Shown here in pieces: positions 1-7,314 of a stretch of DNA of 64,000 bases. The translations under genes and the position numbers were made by a program. Source of the DNA: DATGUA01 sp035301545 (lineage in GTDB: Bacteria; Bacillota; Clostridia; Tissierellales; Tissierellaceae); NCBI GenBank assembly GCA_035301545.1, contig DATGUA010000004.1:1-64000 (forward strand), given 5' to 3'. Numbering within the stretch: position 1 is the stretch's first letter; each line of letters starts with the position of its first letter. Below the pieces are notes generated by a model that was given only the letters and a program-made list of their open reading frames with translations, was not told the DNA's origin and did not search any database.

Positions 1-152
1 TGACACTTAATTGATACAATTTTTTGCATAAGGACTTGACCCTTTCTGAGAGGCATTTGTTTTCTAGCAAAAACATTGTAACATACAGGGGTTGAGGTCT
101 TCAATTTTTATTTAAGTTTACAGATCGAACATTATAAGTAGGAGGATAAAAG

Positions 153-401
153 GTGAATTACGAGAAAGAATTAAATCATTTAAAAAATAATTTGGAAAAA
201 GCCAAATCACTAAAATATAGAGCCGAAGCTAGATTAGAACAATTAAAAAGGCAGGAAGAGGATATAATAAATGAGTTGAAAGAACTAGGGATAAAACCTA
301 ATGAATTAGATGATGAGATAGAAAACTTATCTCAAGAGATTGAAGCCTTATTTAATGAAGCTAATAAGTTATTACCAAAAGATCTTTTAGAAAAGAAGTG
401 A
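153..401 (+). CDS. Small coiled-coil protein, unknown function
   Basis: I do not recognise this 82-residue protein. It is almost entirely heptad-like, rich in Glu, Lys and Leu with no membrane segment, so it is probably a soluble coiled coil. The start is a GTG preceded by a good ribosome binding site (taggagg at 139-145). Its stop lies 4 bp before the start of the ATPase-like gene at 406, so the two form one transcription unit and may work together, for example as the arm and head pieces of a split SMC/SbcC-like ATPase. That pairing is inference from context. The 150 bases before it hold no clear gene. Confidence 0.6.
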   Translation: MNYEKELNHLKNNLEKAKSLKYRAEARLEQLKRQEEDIINELKELGIKPNELDDEIENLSQEIEALFNEANKLLPKDLLEKK

Positions 402-405
402 TATA

Positions 406-1059
406 ATGATTGATAACATTAGGGATCTCGAAGATGGATTAGAAAAATTGTCATCCTTTATTTCTAGAGAAAAGGGTAAAGAAGAACAGATTTTAAATCA
501 GTTAAATAAATACAAAAAAAATAGTGATGAATTGCATCATCGAATTGAGGTATTGGATAAAGTTATTATATTGTATCAAAAGACTGCAGAGTTTGCTCGG
601 GATCAAGCAAAAGAACAGATAGAGAATTTAGTTACTAAGTGTTTACAATTTATATTTGAATCAGATATGAAATTTATTATAGAAATTGGTAATTTAAGAA
701 ATAAAGCTAGTGCTTCTTTTTATATAGAAAACAAAGTAGATGGACTTACTATTACAAATAAGCCTGAATTAGCAAGAGGTGGGGGGATTGTAGATATAAT
801 TTCTTTAGCTTTAAGAATAGCTTTTTTAGAAATCCATAAACCTGTAATAGAGGGTCCGCTTATATTAGACGAGCCGGCTAAACATGTAAGTGAGGATTAT
901 ATATTTAATGTAGGAGACTTTTTAAATTATAGTTGTGACATGTTCAACAGACAAATAATTATGGTTACCCATAATCAGCATCTATCTGCATTAAGTAATA
1001 ATAGCTATAGAGTAGATTTAGAAGGTTCTCAAAGTGTTGTAACTGCTATAGAACTTTAA
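406..1059 (+). CDS. SMC/ABC-like ATPase C-terminal-type protein lacking a Walker A motif
   Basis: This 217-residue protein looks like the C-terminal half of an SMC/Rad50/SbcC ATPase. Residues 1-75 are coiled coil. An ABC signature-like ARGGG lies at residues 123-127, a Walker B strand PLILDEP at 151-157, and an H-loop MVTHNQH at about 186-192. There is no GxxxxGK[ST] Walker A motif anywhere, and the short upstream partner also has none. It may complement a Walker A-bearing partner encoded elsewhere, or may be the remnant of a longer gene. A role in DNA end or strand metabolism would be typical of relatives but is not shown. Its 3' end is followed directly by a decayed insertion sequence. Confidence 0.65.
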   Translation: MIDNIRDLEDGLEKLSSFISREKGKEEQILNQLNKYKKNSDELHHRIEVLDKVIILYQKTAEFARDQAKEQIENLVTKCLQFIFESDMKFIIEIGNLRNKASASFYIENKVDGLTITNKPELARGGGIVDIISLALRIAFLEIHKPVIEGPLILDEPAKHVSEDYIFNVGDFLNYSCDMFNRQIIMVTHNQHLSALSNNSYRVDLEGSQSVVTAIEL

Positions 1060-1068
1060 TTATTGCTT
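1046..1068 (+). repeat. Left copy of a 23-bp direct repeat flanking the IS remnant
   Basis: Bases 1046-1068 match 2204-2226 at 21 of 23 positions, with 15 identical bases at 1054-1068. This copy contains the last codons (Ile-Glu-Leu-stop) of the ATPase-like gene. The two mismatches fall at third codon positions. Confidence 0.7.
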
Positions 1069-1170
1069 TGAAGTGAGATAATAAATTTGTGGCAAGGAAA
1101 CATAGAAATAGGAAAGGCCTCTGATATAATATTGTTTACCACAACAAACAAAAATCGGAGGACCTTTCCT

Positions 1171-2066
1171 ATGAAGATAATTATAACAGAAGAAATGAGA
1201 TTTCGTTAGCGAGTAGTTGAATATGCAATTAGGTATGATAACAATGCAAAATGAGCCAGAAGATATCATACTAGCAGACAGCAAGTATAGAGATGAAGGG
1301 AAAAATATGATGGAACTGTAAGATTCCTTGCTAATAAAAGTACAAGGTCATACTCCCATCTAAATCAATATACAGAAGAAGAACTAAATCTGATCAAGCA
1401 TAAATATCACTACCATTCCCATGAGGGACTAGCACAGGTCTATCGTAAGCTTAAAGATGAAGGTTGTGTAAGAATTTATGATTCTATGTGTAGATAAATA
1501 AGGAATATGGGATTAAACAAACTAAAGAAGAGAAAAAGTTACCCTAAATCTAACTATCATAAACCTTCAGTTATTTATCCAGGTGAACGAGTAGAAATAG
1601 ATGTAAAGCATGTACCTAATGAATACATTGGATTTGCAAGTCACCATAGTAGATACTATCAAATAACAGCCAGTACATCTAACTTCCTGACACGATTAGA
1701 AGATAAATTAGGGTTTCAAATAAAACTGGTTCAAACAGATAATGGAATCGAATTTGTTAATGATCAGGATATTACAAATAAAAAGATTAGATTTGAAAAA
1801 TATTTGGAAAATCTAGATATAAAGCATAAAAGAACTTTGTTCCTATTCACTATAGCAAAACGGAATAGTAGAGCGTAGTCATAGGTTAGACAATAAATTA
1901 TTCTACAATAGAAGACGATTTAGTAGTTATAAGCAAATGGAGAAATTATTTAAAAGGCATAATACAATGTAACAACATATCAAGAAGAATACTTAATTTC
2001 AAAGTACCAAAGGAAATAGTTAAGGAATATTACTCTAAAAAATGCTGCTTAAGACTGTATTTCTAA
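1171..2066 (+). pseudogene. Decayed IS481-family transposase
   Basis: Joining frames gives an IS481/IS3-type DDE transposase. An N-terminal helix-turn-helix part starts at ATG 1171 behind ggagg (1157-1161). Pieces such as YHTSRQQV, YDGTVRFLANKSTRS and SHEGLAQVYRKLK follow, then the integrase core with YPGERVEIDVKHVP, VQTDNGIEFVND and NGIVERSHR. It is broken in several ways: in-frame stops after MRFR and NAK, an internal deletion in the core between the first Asp region and LEDKLGF, a frameshift near 1845, and a TAG in the YSLWQNG-like motif near 1857. The longest intact piece is 1507-1878. It cannot make an active enzyme. A short inverted repeat around 1110-1170 precedes it. I could not define terminal inverted repeats. 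Confidence 0.85.
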
Positions 2067-2203
2067 ATGATTATTTAATCGAGGGTCGCTTTGCTTTCCC
2101 CTTTGACAAAATAACCATTTAGAAATTTATAGAATCTAAGCATTATTTAGAGAAGTTTCAGGGGTCTGTGTCACATATGTTTGACTTCTCTAGATCCTAG
2201 ATA

Positions 2204-2226
2204 CTATCGAGCTTTAATTATTGCTT
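2204..2226 (+). repeat. Right copy of a 23-bp direct repeat flanking the IS remnant
   Basis: This is the second copy of the repeat at 1046-1068. It reads Thr-Ile-Glu-Leu-stop in the frame equivalent to the end of the upstream gene. It may be an old target-site duplication or a duplicated gene tail. The -35 box of the rny promoter begins inside it. Confidence 0.65.
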
Positions 2227-2253
2227 GACATTGTTATTGATAAGTAATAAAAT
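2225..2253 (+). promoter_or_regulatory. Sigma-A promoter for rny
   Basis: TTGACA at 2225-2230 and TAAAAT at 2248-2253 are separated by 17 bp. That is a near-consensus vegetative promoter about 125 bp before the rny start. Confidence 0.7.
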
Positions 2254-2377
2254 AAAGATGTCTAACCATACAGTAATATACTTATTTATTAAAAAAATTA
2301 TTTAATTTATAAAATGTTTAAAATGGAATAGTGTAGTATGGAACTTGAAAATTTAATATAGGTGGAGGTGTTAATTA

Positions 2378-3910
2378 TTGGCTGAAATTATATATGTAAT
2401 TTTTGCAATAATTATTGGAATTATTCTTGGATATTATATAAGGAAAAATATCGGAGAAGGTAAGATAAAAAATGCTGAGTTATTATCTGAGCAAATTCAA
2501 GAAAATGCAAAAAAAGAAAGTGAATCGCTTAAAAAAGAGCTTATGCTAGAAGCTAAAGAAGAAATTCATAAACTTAGGACTGAATCAGATAAAGAGAATC
2601 GAGAAAGAAGAATTGAGATTCAACAGTTAGAACAAAGAATTTTAAGTAAAGAGGAAAATGTAGATAGAAAATCTGCATCTGTAGAAAAAAAGGAAGAGTT
2701 GTTAACTAGAAAAAACAAACAGTTAGAAAGTAAGAGAGCTTCAATTAATGAACTATATGATAAACAATTATTAAAATTAGAAAAACTTTCTGGACTAACT
2801 TCAAAAGAAGCAAAAGAACTTTTATTAAATAATATTAAGAAGGAAATATCTTATGAATCAGCTGCTATGATTCGAGAAATGGAATTAGAAGCTAAGCAAG
2901 AGGCTGAAAAGAAAGCAAGAGAAATTATTTCTACATCTATTCAAAGATATGCTGCAGATCATGTAGCTGAAACAACAGTAACTGTCGTTTCATTACCCAA
3001 TGATGAAATGAAAGGTAGAATAATAGGTAGAGAGGGTAGGAATATAAGAGCATTGGAGACTTTAACGGGGATAGATTTAATTATTGATGATACCCCTGAA
3101 GCTGTAGTCCTGTCGGGATTTGATCCTATAAGAAGGGAGATAGCTAGGATAGCTTTAGAAAAACTAATAACTGATGGAAGGATTCATCCAGCAAGAATAG
3201 AGGAAATGGTTGAAAAAGCAAAAGAAGAAATAAATTCTATAATTAAAGAAACTGGTGAAGAGTCTGCTTTCGATGTTGGAGTTCATAATTTACATCCAGA
3301 GATTATTAAGCTTTTAGGTAGATTGAAATATAGAACTAGTTATGGGCAGAATGTCTTGAAACATTCAATAGAGGTTTCTCATATAGCTGGAATGATGGCT
3401 GCTGAATTAGGAGCTAATATTAAGATTGCGAAGAGAGCTGGATTATTACATGATTTAGGAAAAGCAGTTGATCATGAAATTGAAGGTCCACATGTTGATA
3501 TAGGGGTTAATCTAGCTAGAAAATATAAGGAATCAAAAGAAGTTTTGCATGGAATAGAAGCTCATCATGGAGATGTTGAAGCATCTACTGTAGAGGCTGT
3601 TTTGGTACAAGCTGCTGATGCCATATCTGCTGCTAGACCGGGTGCAAGAAGAGAAACGCTAGAGGCTTATATTAAGAGGCTAGAAAAATTAGAGGAAATA
3701 GCTAACTCTATGGAAGGTGTTGAAAAATCTTTTGCTATACAAGCTGGAAGAGAAATTAGGATTATGGTTAAACCTGAACAGGTTAATGAAAAACAAACAG
3801 TGCATACTGCAAGAAATATAGTTAAAAAAATAGAGTCGGAATTGGATTATCCAGGTCAAATTAAGATCAATGTTATAAGGGAAACAAGAGCTATTGAATA
3901 TGCTAAATAA
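2378..3910 (+). CDS. rny: Ribonuclease Y
   Basis: Endoribonuclease that starts decay of many mRNAs in Bacillota and acts at the membrane. The 510 residues show the family order: one N-terminal membrane helix (about 3-20), a long charged coiled coil (about 30-185), a KH domain with the GRIIGREG motif at 213-220, and an HD phosphohydrolase domain with HDLGKA at 358-363 and further metal-binding His residues around 329-402. Length is typical. The start is TTG at 2378 behind ggtggaggtg (2361-2370). It is followed by spoVS as in Bacillus, but the ymdB gene usual between them is absent. It has its own sigma-A promoter at 2225-2253. Confidence 0.97.
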   Translation: MAEIIYVIFAIIIGIILGYYIRKNIGEGKIKNAELLSEQIQENAKKESESLKKELMLEAKEEIHKLRTESDKENRERRIEIQQLEQRILSKEENVDRKSASVEKKEELLTRKNKQLESKRASINELYDKQLLKLEKLSGLTSKEAKELLLNNIKKEISYESAAMIREMELEAKQEAEKKAREIISTSIQRYAADHVAETTVTVVSLPNDEMKGRIIGREGRNIRALETLTGIDLIIDDTPEAVVLSGFDPIRREIARIALEKLITDGRIHPARIEEMVEKAKEEINSIIKETGEESAFDVGVHNLHPEIIKLLGRLKYRTSYGQNVLKHSIEVSHIAGMMAAELGANIKIAKRAGLLHDLGKAVDHEIEGPHVDIGVNLARKYKESKEVLHGIEAHHGDVEASTVEAVLVQAADAISAARPGARRETLEAYIKRLEKLEEIANSMEGVEKSFAIQAGREIRIMVKPEQVNEKQTVHTARNIVKKIESELDYPGQIKINVIRETRAIEYAK

Positions 3911-3970
3911 TTAATGGGAATAAATATAGAATAATAAATGTATTTAATTAGTATATAAGGGGGCTATGAA

Positions 3971-4231
3971 ATGGATGTATTAAAAGTATCTTCAAATTCA
4001 ACTCCAAATGCAGTTGCTGGAGCACTTGCGGGTGTGTTGAGAGAAAAAGGCAAGGCTGAAATTCAGGCAATTGGAGCAGGAGCCTTAAATCAAGCGATTA
4101 AGGCTGTAGCTATAGCTAGGGGGTTTGTAGCACCAAGTGGTATGGATTTGATTTGTATTCCAGCATTTACTGATATTCAAATTGATGGTGAAGAGAGAAC
4201 AGCGATGAAATTAATTGTAGAACCAAGATAA
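3971..4231 (+). CDS. spoVS: Stage V sporulation protein S
   Basis: SpoVS, 86 residues, an Alba-superfamily protein needed for proper spore coat and septum steps in Bacillus. It starts MDVLKVSSNS, has the conserved GAGALNQAIKAVAIARGFV block in the middle and ends IDGEERTAMKLIVEPR, full family length. The ribosome binding site is aagggggc just upstream of ATG 3971. It lies 60 bp after rny and may be cotranscribed with it. A strong terminator follows at once (4233-4270). Confidence 0.97.
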   Translation: MDVLKVSSNSTPNAVAGALAGVLREKGKAEIQAIGAGALNQAIKAVAIARGFVAPSGMDLICIPAFTDIQIDGEERTAMKLIVEPR

Positions 4232-4232
4232 T

Positions 4233-4270
4233 AAAAACCTACTGTATCCTAGGGTACAGTAGGTTTTTTT
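4233..4270 (+). terminator. Intrinsic terminator after spoVS
   Basis: The arms aaaaacctactgta (4233-4246) and tacagtaggttttt (4255-4268) form a perfect stem with an 8-nt loop and run into a T tract. It closes the rny-spoVS unit. Confidence 0.9.
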
Positions 4271-4318
4271 GTATAGTTTTTGGTGTTTTTATGTGTATAT
4301 AATATAGGAGGTGCTAAT

Positions 4319-5137
4319 ATGAGGTTTGATTTACATATACATTCATATTATTCTGATGGTAGATATAGTCCAGAAGAGATAATTGATATAGCCTATAGTA
4401 GGAATTTATCTGGAATATCTATTACAGATCATGATACTATAGCATCTATTGACAGAGCTGTAAACTATGGTAAAGATATTAATGAGTTTTACATAATTCC
4501 TGGAATAGAATTTAGCTGTATGTATAATAAGTCAGATGTTCATATTTTAGGATATATAAAAAATTATAAACATCCTAAATTGATTAAAAAGATAAAATAT
4601 TTAAGTGAATCTAGAAAGAGACGAGGGATGAAAATAATAAGTAAGTTAAATAGACAAGGGATTATGATAGATTATAAAGATTTATTAAAAAACTCTAATC
4701 AAAAATTCGTTGGTAGAGTACCTATAGCTAAAGCTTTAATTCAAAATAACTATGTAAGTACTATAGAAGAAGGGTTCGATAAATATTTAATTAAAGGAAA
4801 GATGGGATATGTGGAAAAGGAAAGTTTTAGTATAAGTGAAACTATAAGACTTATCAAAAGCGTTGGAGGAATCTCTATATTAGCTCATCCAGGTCAATTG
4901 AACAATATGAATATTGTAGAGTACTGTATTCAGTGTGGTATTGATGGACTGGAATCGATACATCCTTCACATAATGAAGAAGAGGTTAAAAAATTCAGGA
5001 AAATTGCTTTACGAAACAATTTAATAGAAACTGGAGGTTCGGATTGCCACGGGGATATAGTTAAAGGTGATTTGTTGCTAGGAAAATACTATATTGATTT
5101 AAATAAGATGCCAAAATTAAAGGAGATGATAATATGA
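4319..5137 (+). CDS. PHP-domain phosphoesterase (RNase AM / TrpH type)
   Basis: A 272-residue PHP-domain protein. The N-terminal metal motif DLHIHSYYSDG (from residue 4), ITDHDT, the Glu of PGIEFS, ILAHPG and the C-terminal GGSDCHGD are all present, so a three-metal active site is likely intact. Relatives (YciV/TrpH) remove nucleotides from RNA 5' ends or act on 3',5'-nucleoside bisphosphates. I chose ATG 4319 because aggaggt lies at 4306-4312; a further in-frame ATG upstream at 4280 has no such site. It overlaps the PadR gene by 4 bp (ATGA), implying translational coupling. Confidence 0.9.
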   Translation: MRFDLHIHSYYSDGRYSPEEIIDIAYSRNLSGISITDHDTIASIDRAVNYGKDINEFYIIPGIEFSCMYNKSDVHILGYIKNYKHPKLIKKIKYLSESRKRRGMKIISKLNRQGIMIDYKDLLKNSNQKFVGRVPIAKALIQNNYVSTIEEGFDKYLIKGKMGYVEKESFSISETIRLIKSVGGISILAHPGQLNNMNIVEYCIQCGIDGLESIHPSHNEEEVKKFRKIALRNNLIETGGSDCHGDIVKGDLLLGKYYIDLNKMPKLKEMII

Positions 5138-5517
5138 CATCAAATAAAGGGCAAAGACAAAGACAATTCCCAACAACTATAAGTACTACAGCTTTTGTTA
5201 AATTATATATTTTACATTTATTAAAAGATAAAGTTTATTATGGGAATAAAATTAAAGAAGAAATAAGTGATAGGTTAGGAAATAAATGGACTCCAAGTCC
5301 TGGGATGATATATCCACTATTAAGACAATTAGAATCCGATGGGAATATAGAGGGTTGGTGGGAAGAACCTTTAAAAAGGTCAATTAGAAGATATAAAATT
5401 ACAGATAGAGGAATAGATCACTATAATGCAATGCTACATCAATATGAATCATCTTTCTATGATTCATTATTTATAATTCAAACTGTGCTAAAAGACATTT
5501 ATAGCCAGGATATATAA
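5134..5517 (+). CDS. PadR-family transcriptional regulator
   Basis: A 127-residue PadR-type winged-helix protein. The typical run LHLLKDKVYYGNKIKEEIS (helices 1-2) is followed by SPGMIYPLLRQLESDGNIEG (recognition helix and wing) and YKITDRG, then a short C-terminal dimerisation helix. PadR proteins usually repress transport or stress genes and their own operon. Here the only partner is the PHP phosphoesterase, whose stop codon overlaps its start. An aaggagatg ribosome binding site precedes ATG 5134. A 14-bp tandem duplication (ggatatataatcag unit) sits at its 3' end, around 5505-5532. Confidence 0.9.
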   Translation: MTSNKGQRQRQFPTTISTTAFVKLYILHLLKDKVYYGNKIKEEISDRLGNKWTPSPGMIYPLLRQLESDGNIEGWWEEPLKRSIRRYKITDRGIDHYNAMLHQYESSFYDSLFIIQTVLKDIYSQDI

Positions 5518-5758
5518 TCAGGATATATAATAATGATTAATGAAAAAGTAGAATTACGCTTAAAATTGACCCGTATTCAATTTTACTTTGTATAAATAGT
5601 AATCTATAGGTATAGATAAATTATCTCTTTAAAAAGAGTTCTGGGGATTATTTTTTGGAATTTAAAGAAGTTGATAAAATATAATGCTTAACGGTATATC
5701 TTATACGAGATAAAAATAAGATTTCTTAGAAAGATTTATTTATATATGTTATAATAGT
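5518..5758 (+). other. Non-coding gap with weak hairpins and a -10 box
   Basis: No gene is visible here. There is a small hairpin (aaaattga 5562-5569 with tcaatttt 5577-5584) that may end the PHP-padR unit, a ctctttaaaaagag palindrome near 5626-5639 followed by T-rich sequence, and a good -10 box TATAAT at 5750-5755 with no clear -35. The -10 is probably the promoter of the recombinase gene downstream. Confidence 0.45.
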
Positions 5759-5800
5759 CTATAAGATGTCACAAAATAACTATTTTGTGACATCTTATAG
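5759..5800. repeat. Perfect 42-bp palindrome between promoter and recombinase gene
   Basis: Arms 5759-5778 and 5781-5800 are exact inverted copies of 20 bp separated by only 2 bp (ac). The core reads TGTCACAAAATA..TATTTTGTGACA. It starts about 4 bp after the TATAAT box, at the expected transcription start, and ends about 25 bp before the recombinase start. There is no T tract, so it is not a normal terminator. It could be an operator, a leader hairpin or a recombinase binding site. Confidence 0.8.
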
Positions 5801-5825
5801 AAATTTAGGAAAGAAGTGATGAAAT

Positions 5826-6791
5826 TTGAGTATACCAGTTATTGTAGAAGATTATCTAAATTATATGGAATCTGTTAGGGGCATATCATCTAGTACTATA
5901 AGAGAGTACTATTTTGATTTACGAACATTTTTTAAATTTATTAAACGAAGATACAAGCTTGTTGATTCTAATATACCTTTTGAAGACATCAATATATCAG
6001 ATGTGGAAATAAGTTTAATTAGAAAAATAAATATTAGAGACTTACATGCATATATAGCACATGCTGACAGAGAAAGAAATAATGGAAATGCTACTAAATC
6101 AAGAAAAGTAGCCTCCCTCAGATCTTTTTTCCGATACTTACACAACACTATCAATGTTTTAGATGAAAATCCAACACAAGGTCTAGAGTCTCCTAAAGTA
6201 AAGTCAAGACATCCCGTATATCTTACATTGAGACAATCAGAAAATTTATTAAATGTTATTCTTAGGAATGAGAATGAAGAATATAGGAAAAGAGATTATG
6301 CTATAGTTATGTTATTTTTAAATTGTGGATTAAGATTATCTGAGTTAAGTAGTATTGATGTTGATAAAATTAATAATGAAGATAGCTTAACTGTTATAGG
6401 TAAAGGTAATAAAGAAAGGACAATATACTTAAATAGTGCCTGTGTTAGTGCTCTTAAAGATTATCAAGAAGTTAGACCAAAAAAGGTTAATGATCCAAAA
6501 GCTTTGTTTATAAGCCAACAGAAAAATAGAATGAGTAATCGAGCTATTCAACATATGGTAGATAAATATTTAGACAAAGCTGGATTAGATACAAAGGTTT
6601 ATTCAGTTCATAAATTAAGACATACTGCAGCTACTCTTATGTACAAACATGGTAATGTAGATATTAGAGCATTACAAGAGATCTTAGGGCATGAATCTGT
6701 GTCTACTACTCAAATATATACGCATACTGATGATGATAGACTTAGAAATGCCATTGAGCAAAACCCCTTAGCTAATAGAAAAAATAATTAG
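5826..6791 (+). CDS. XerC/XerD-type tyrosine recombinase
   Basis: A 321-residue tyrosine site-specific recombinase. Residues about 5-108 form the N-terminal SAM-like core-binding domain and about 130-310 the catalytic domain. The active residues are visible: Arg170 (GLRLSEL), Lys in GKGNKER (193-198), His262 and Arg265 (HKLRH), His289 (LGHE) and Tyr298 (IYTH). Length and context near lexA fit a housekeeping Xer protein for chromosome dimer resolution rather than a phage integrase; no phage genes are near. The start is TTG 5826 behind aggaaagaagtgat; the nearby ATG at 5819 is out of frame. A bidirectional terminator follows. Confidence 0.9.
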   Translation: MSIPVIVEDYLNYMESVRGISSSTIREYYFDLRTFFKFIKRRYKLVDSNIPFEDINISDVEISLIRKINIRDLHAYIAHADRERNNGNATKSRKVASLRSFFRYLHNTINVLDENPTQGLESPKVKSRHPVYLTLRQSENLLNVILRNENEEYRKRDYAIVMLFLNCGLRLSELSSIDVDKINNEDSLTVIGKGNKERTIYLNSACVSALKDYQEVRPKKVNDPKALFISQQKNRMSNRAIQHMVDKYLDKAGLDTKVYSVHKLRHTAATLMYKHGNVDIRALQEILGHESVSTTQIYTHTDDDRLRNAIEQNPLANRKNN

Positions 6792-6797
6792 AATAAT

Positions 6798-6839
6798 AAA
6801 AAATAAGAGGATATTTAGCTAAATATCTTCTTATTTTTT
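6798..6839. terminator. Bidirectional terminator between the recombinase gene and yneA
   Basis: Arms 6798-6817 and 6820-6839 match over 20 bp with one wobble and a 2-bp centre, flanked by A and T runs. It can end both the + strand recombinase gene and the - strand yneA gene. Confidence 0.85.
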
Positions 6840-6842
6840 ATC

Positions 6843-7148
6843 TTAATTTTCTATTACGGGAACTTTTAGTATTTCACCAGGAGTAATATAAAAAGTATTC
6901 ATATCATTGAAATCTCTTATTTCATAAACCATATCTCGGACATCATAATTATTAGGTTTATATTTTAAAGCTATGTTCCATAAGGTGTCACCTGGATAAA
7001 CTGTGTACTCTTTATAGTTTTCTTTTAAAACCATACCATGAGCTTTAAGTGATGATATAAATGAAGTACTGATAATAAGTATAATAATTAGAAGTGATGT
7101 AATAAATAAATAAAACCTGTTTTTGTTTACTACCCTATATTTTTTCAT
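6843..7148 (-). CDS. yneA: YneA-like SOS cell-division inhibitor (LysM protein)
   Basis: A 101-residue protein with one N-terminal membrane helix (about residues 12-32) and a C-terminal LysM domain that opens YTVYPGDTLWNIALKY and closes ITPGEILKVPV. This is the layout of YneA, which stops septation during the SOS response in Bacillus. The assignment rests mostly on its divergent position beside lexA and on LexA-like boxes in the shared control region. I chose the ATG at 7148 behind gaggtgg; a GTG four codons earlier lacks a site. Sequence likeness in the N-terminal part is low, so the name is probable rather than certain. Confidence 0.75.
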   Translation of the reverse strand: MKKYRVVNKNRFYLFITSLLIIILIISTSFISSLKAHGMVLKENYKEYTVYPGDTLWNIALKYKPNNYDVRDMVYEIRDFNDMNTFYITPGEILKVPVIEN

Positions 7149-7171
7149 ATTCCACCTCACACATTTGTTCT

Positions 7172-7183
7172 GAACAATTGTTC
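7172..7183. promoter_or_regulatory. LexA (SOS) box, strong match
   Basis: GAACAATTGTTC at 7172-7183 is an exact palindrome of the Bacillus-type SOS box (GAAC-N4-GTTC). It lies between the yneA -10 box and the yneA start. Confidence 0.85.
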
Positions 7184-7190
7184 TAAATAT

Positions 7191-7219
7191 ATTCTACACA
7201 AACATTTGTTTATTGTCAA
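7191..7219 (-). promoter_or_regulatory. yneA promoter with embedded SOS-like box
   Basis: On the - strand TTGACA (7214-7219) and TAGAAT (7191-7196) are 17 bp apart. The spacer holds AAACAAATGTTT (7200-7211), a weaker LexA-like palindrome. Together with the box at 7172-7183 this predicts tight SOS control. Confidence 0.75.
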
Positions 7220-7236
7220 TAGTTTTTTTAAAAAAA

Positions 7237-7275
7237 GAACTCTTGTTTGAATAATTTTTGTTCCTATGATATAAT
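7237..7275 (+). promoter_or_regulatory. lexA promoter and its SOS box
   Basis: TTGAAT (7247-7252) and TATAAT (7270-7275) are 17 bp apart. GAACTCTTGTTT (7237-7248), one mismatch from the GAAC-N4-GTTC box, overlaps the -35, which fits LexA autorepression. Confidence 0.8.
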
Positions 7276-7314
7276 TATCTTAATTAAAAAAATATAAGGT
7301 GAGGTGTTATACAT

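Noticed and set aside
1..150. Possible insertion-sequence end or upstream gene fragment at the window edge
   Set aside because: The stretch has an IS-like look (tgacacttaattgatac at the very edge) but no matching inverted end and no readable protein remnant could be shown, so it is left unassigned.
1060..1284. A 74-codon - strand frame over the IS remnant
   Set aside because: It runs antisense to the readable transposase fragments and lacks a ribosome binding site.
2161..2190. Terminal inverted repeat of the IS481 element (tgtgtcacatatgtttgac)
   Set aside because: It resembles ends of such elements, but I found no matching left end between 1070 and 1170, so the termini cannot be set.
5759..5800. 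Classical 28-bp dif site
   Set aside because: The palindrome has 20-bp arms with a 2-bp centre, whereas dif has 11-bp arms around a 6-bp centre and a different sequence. It is kept only as a possible recombinase or repressor site.
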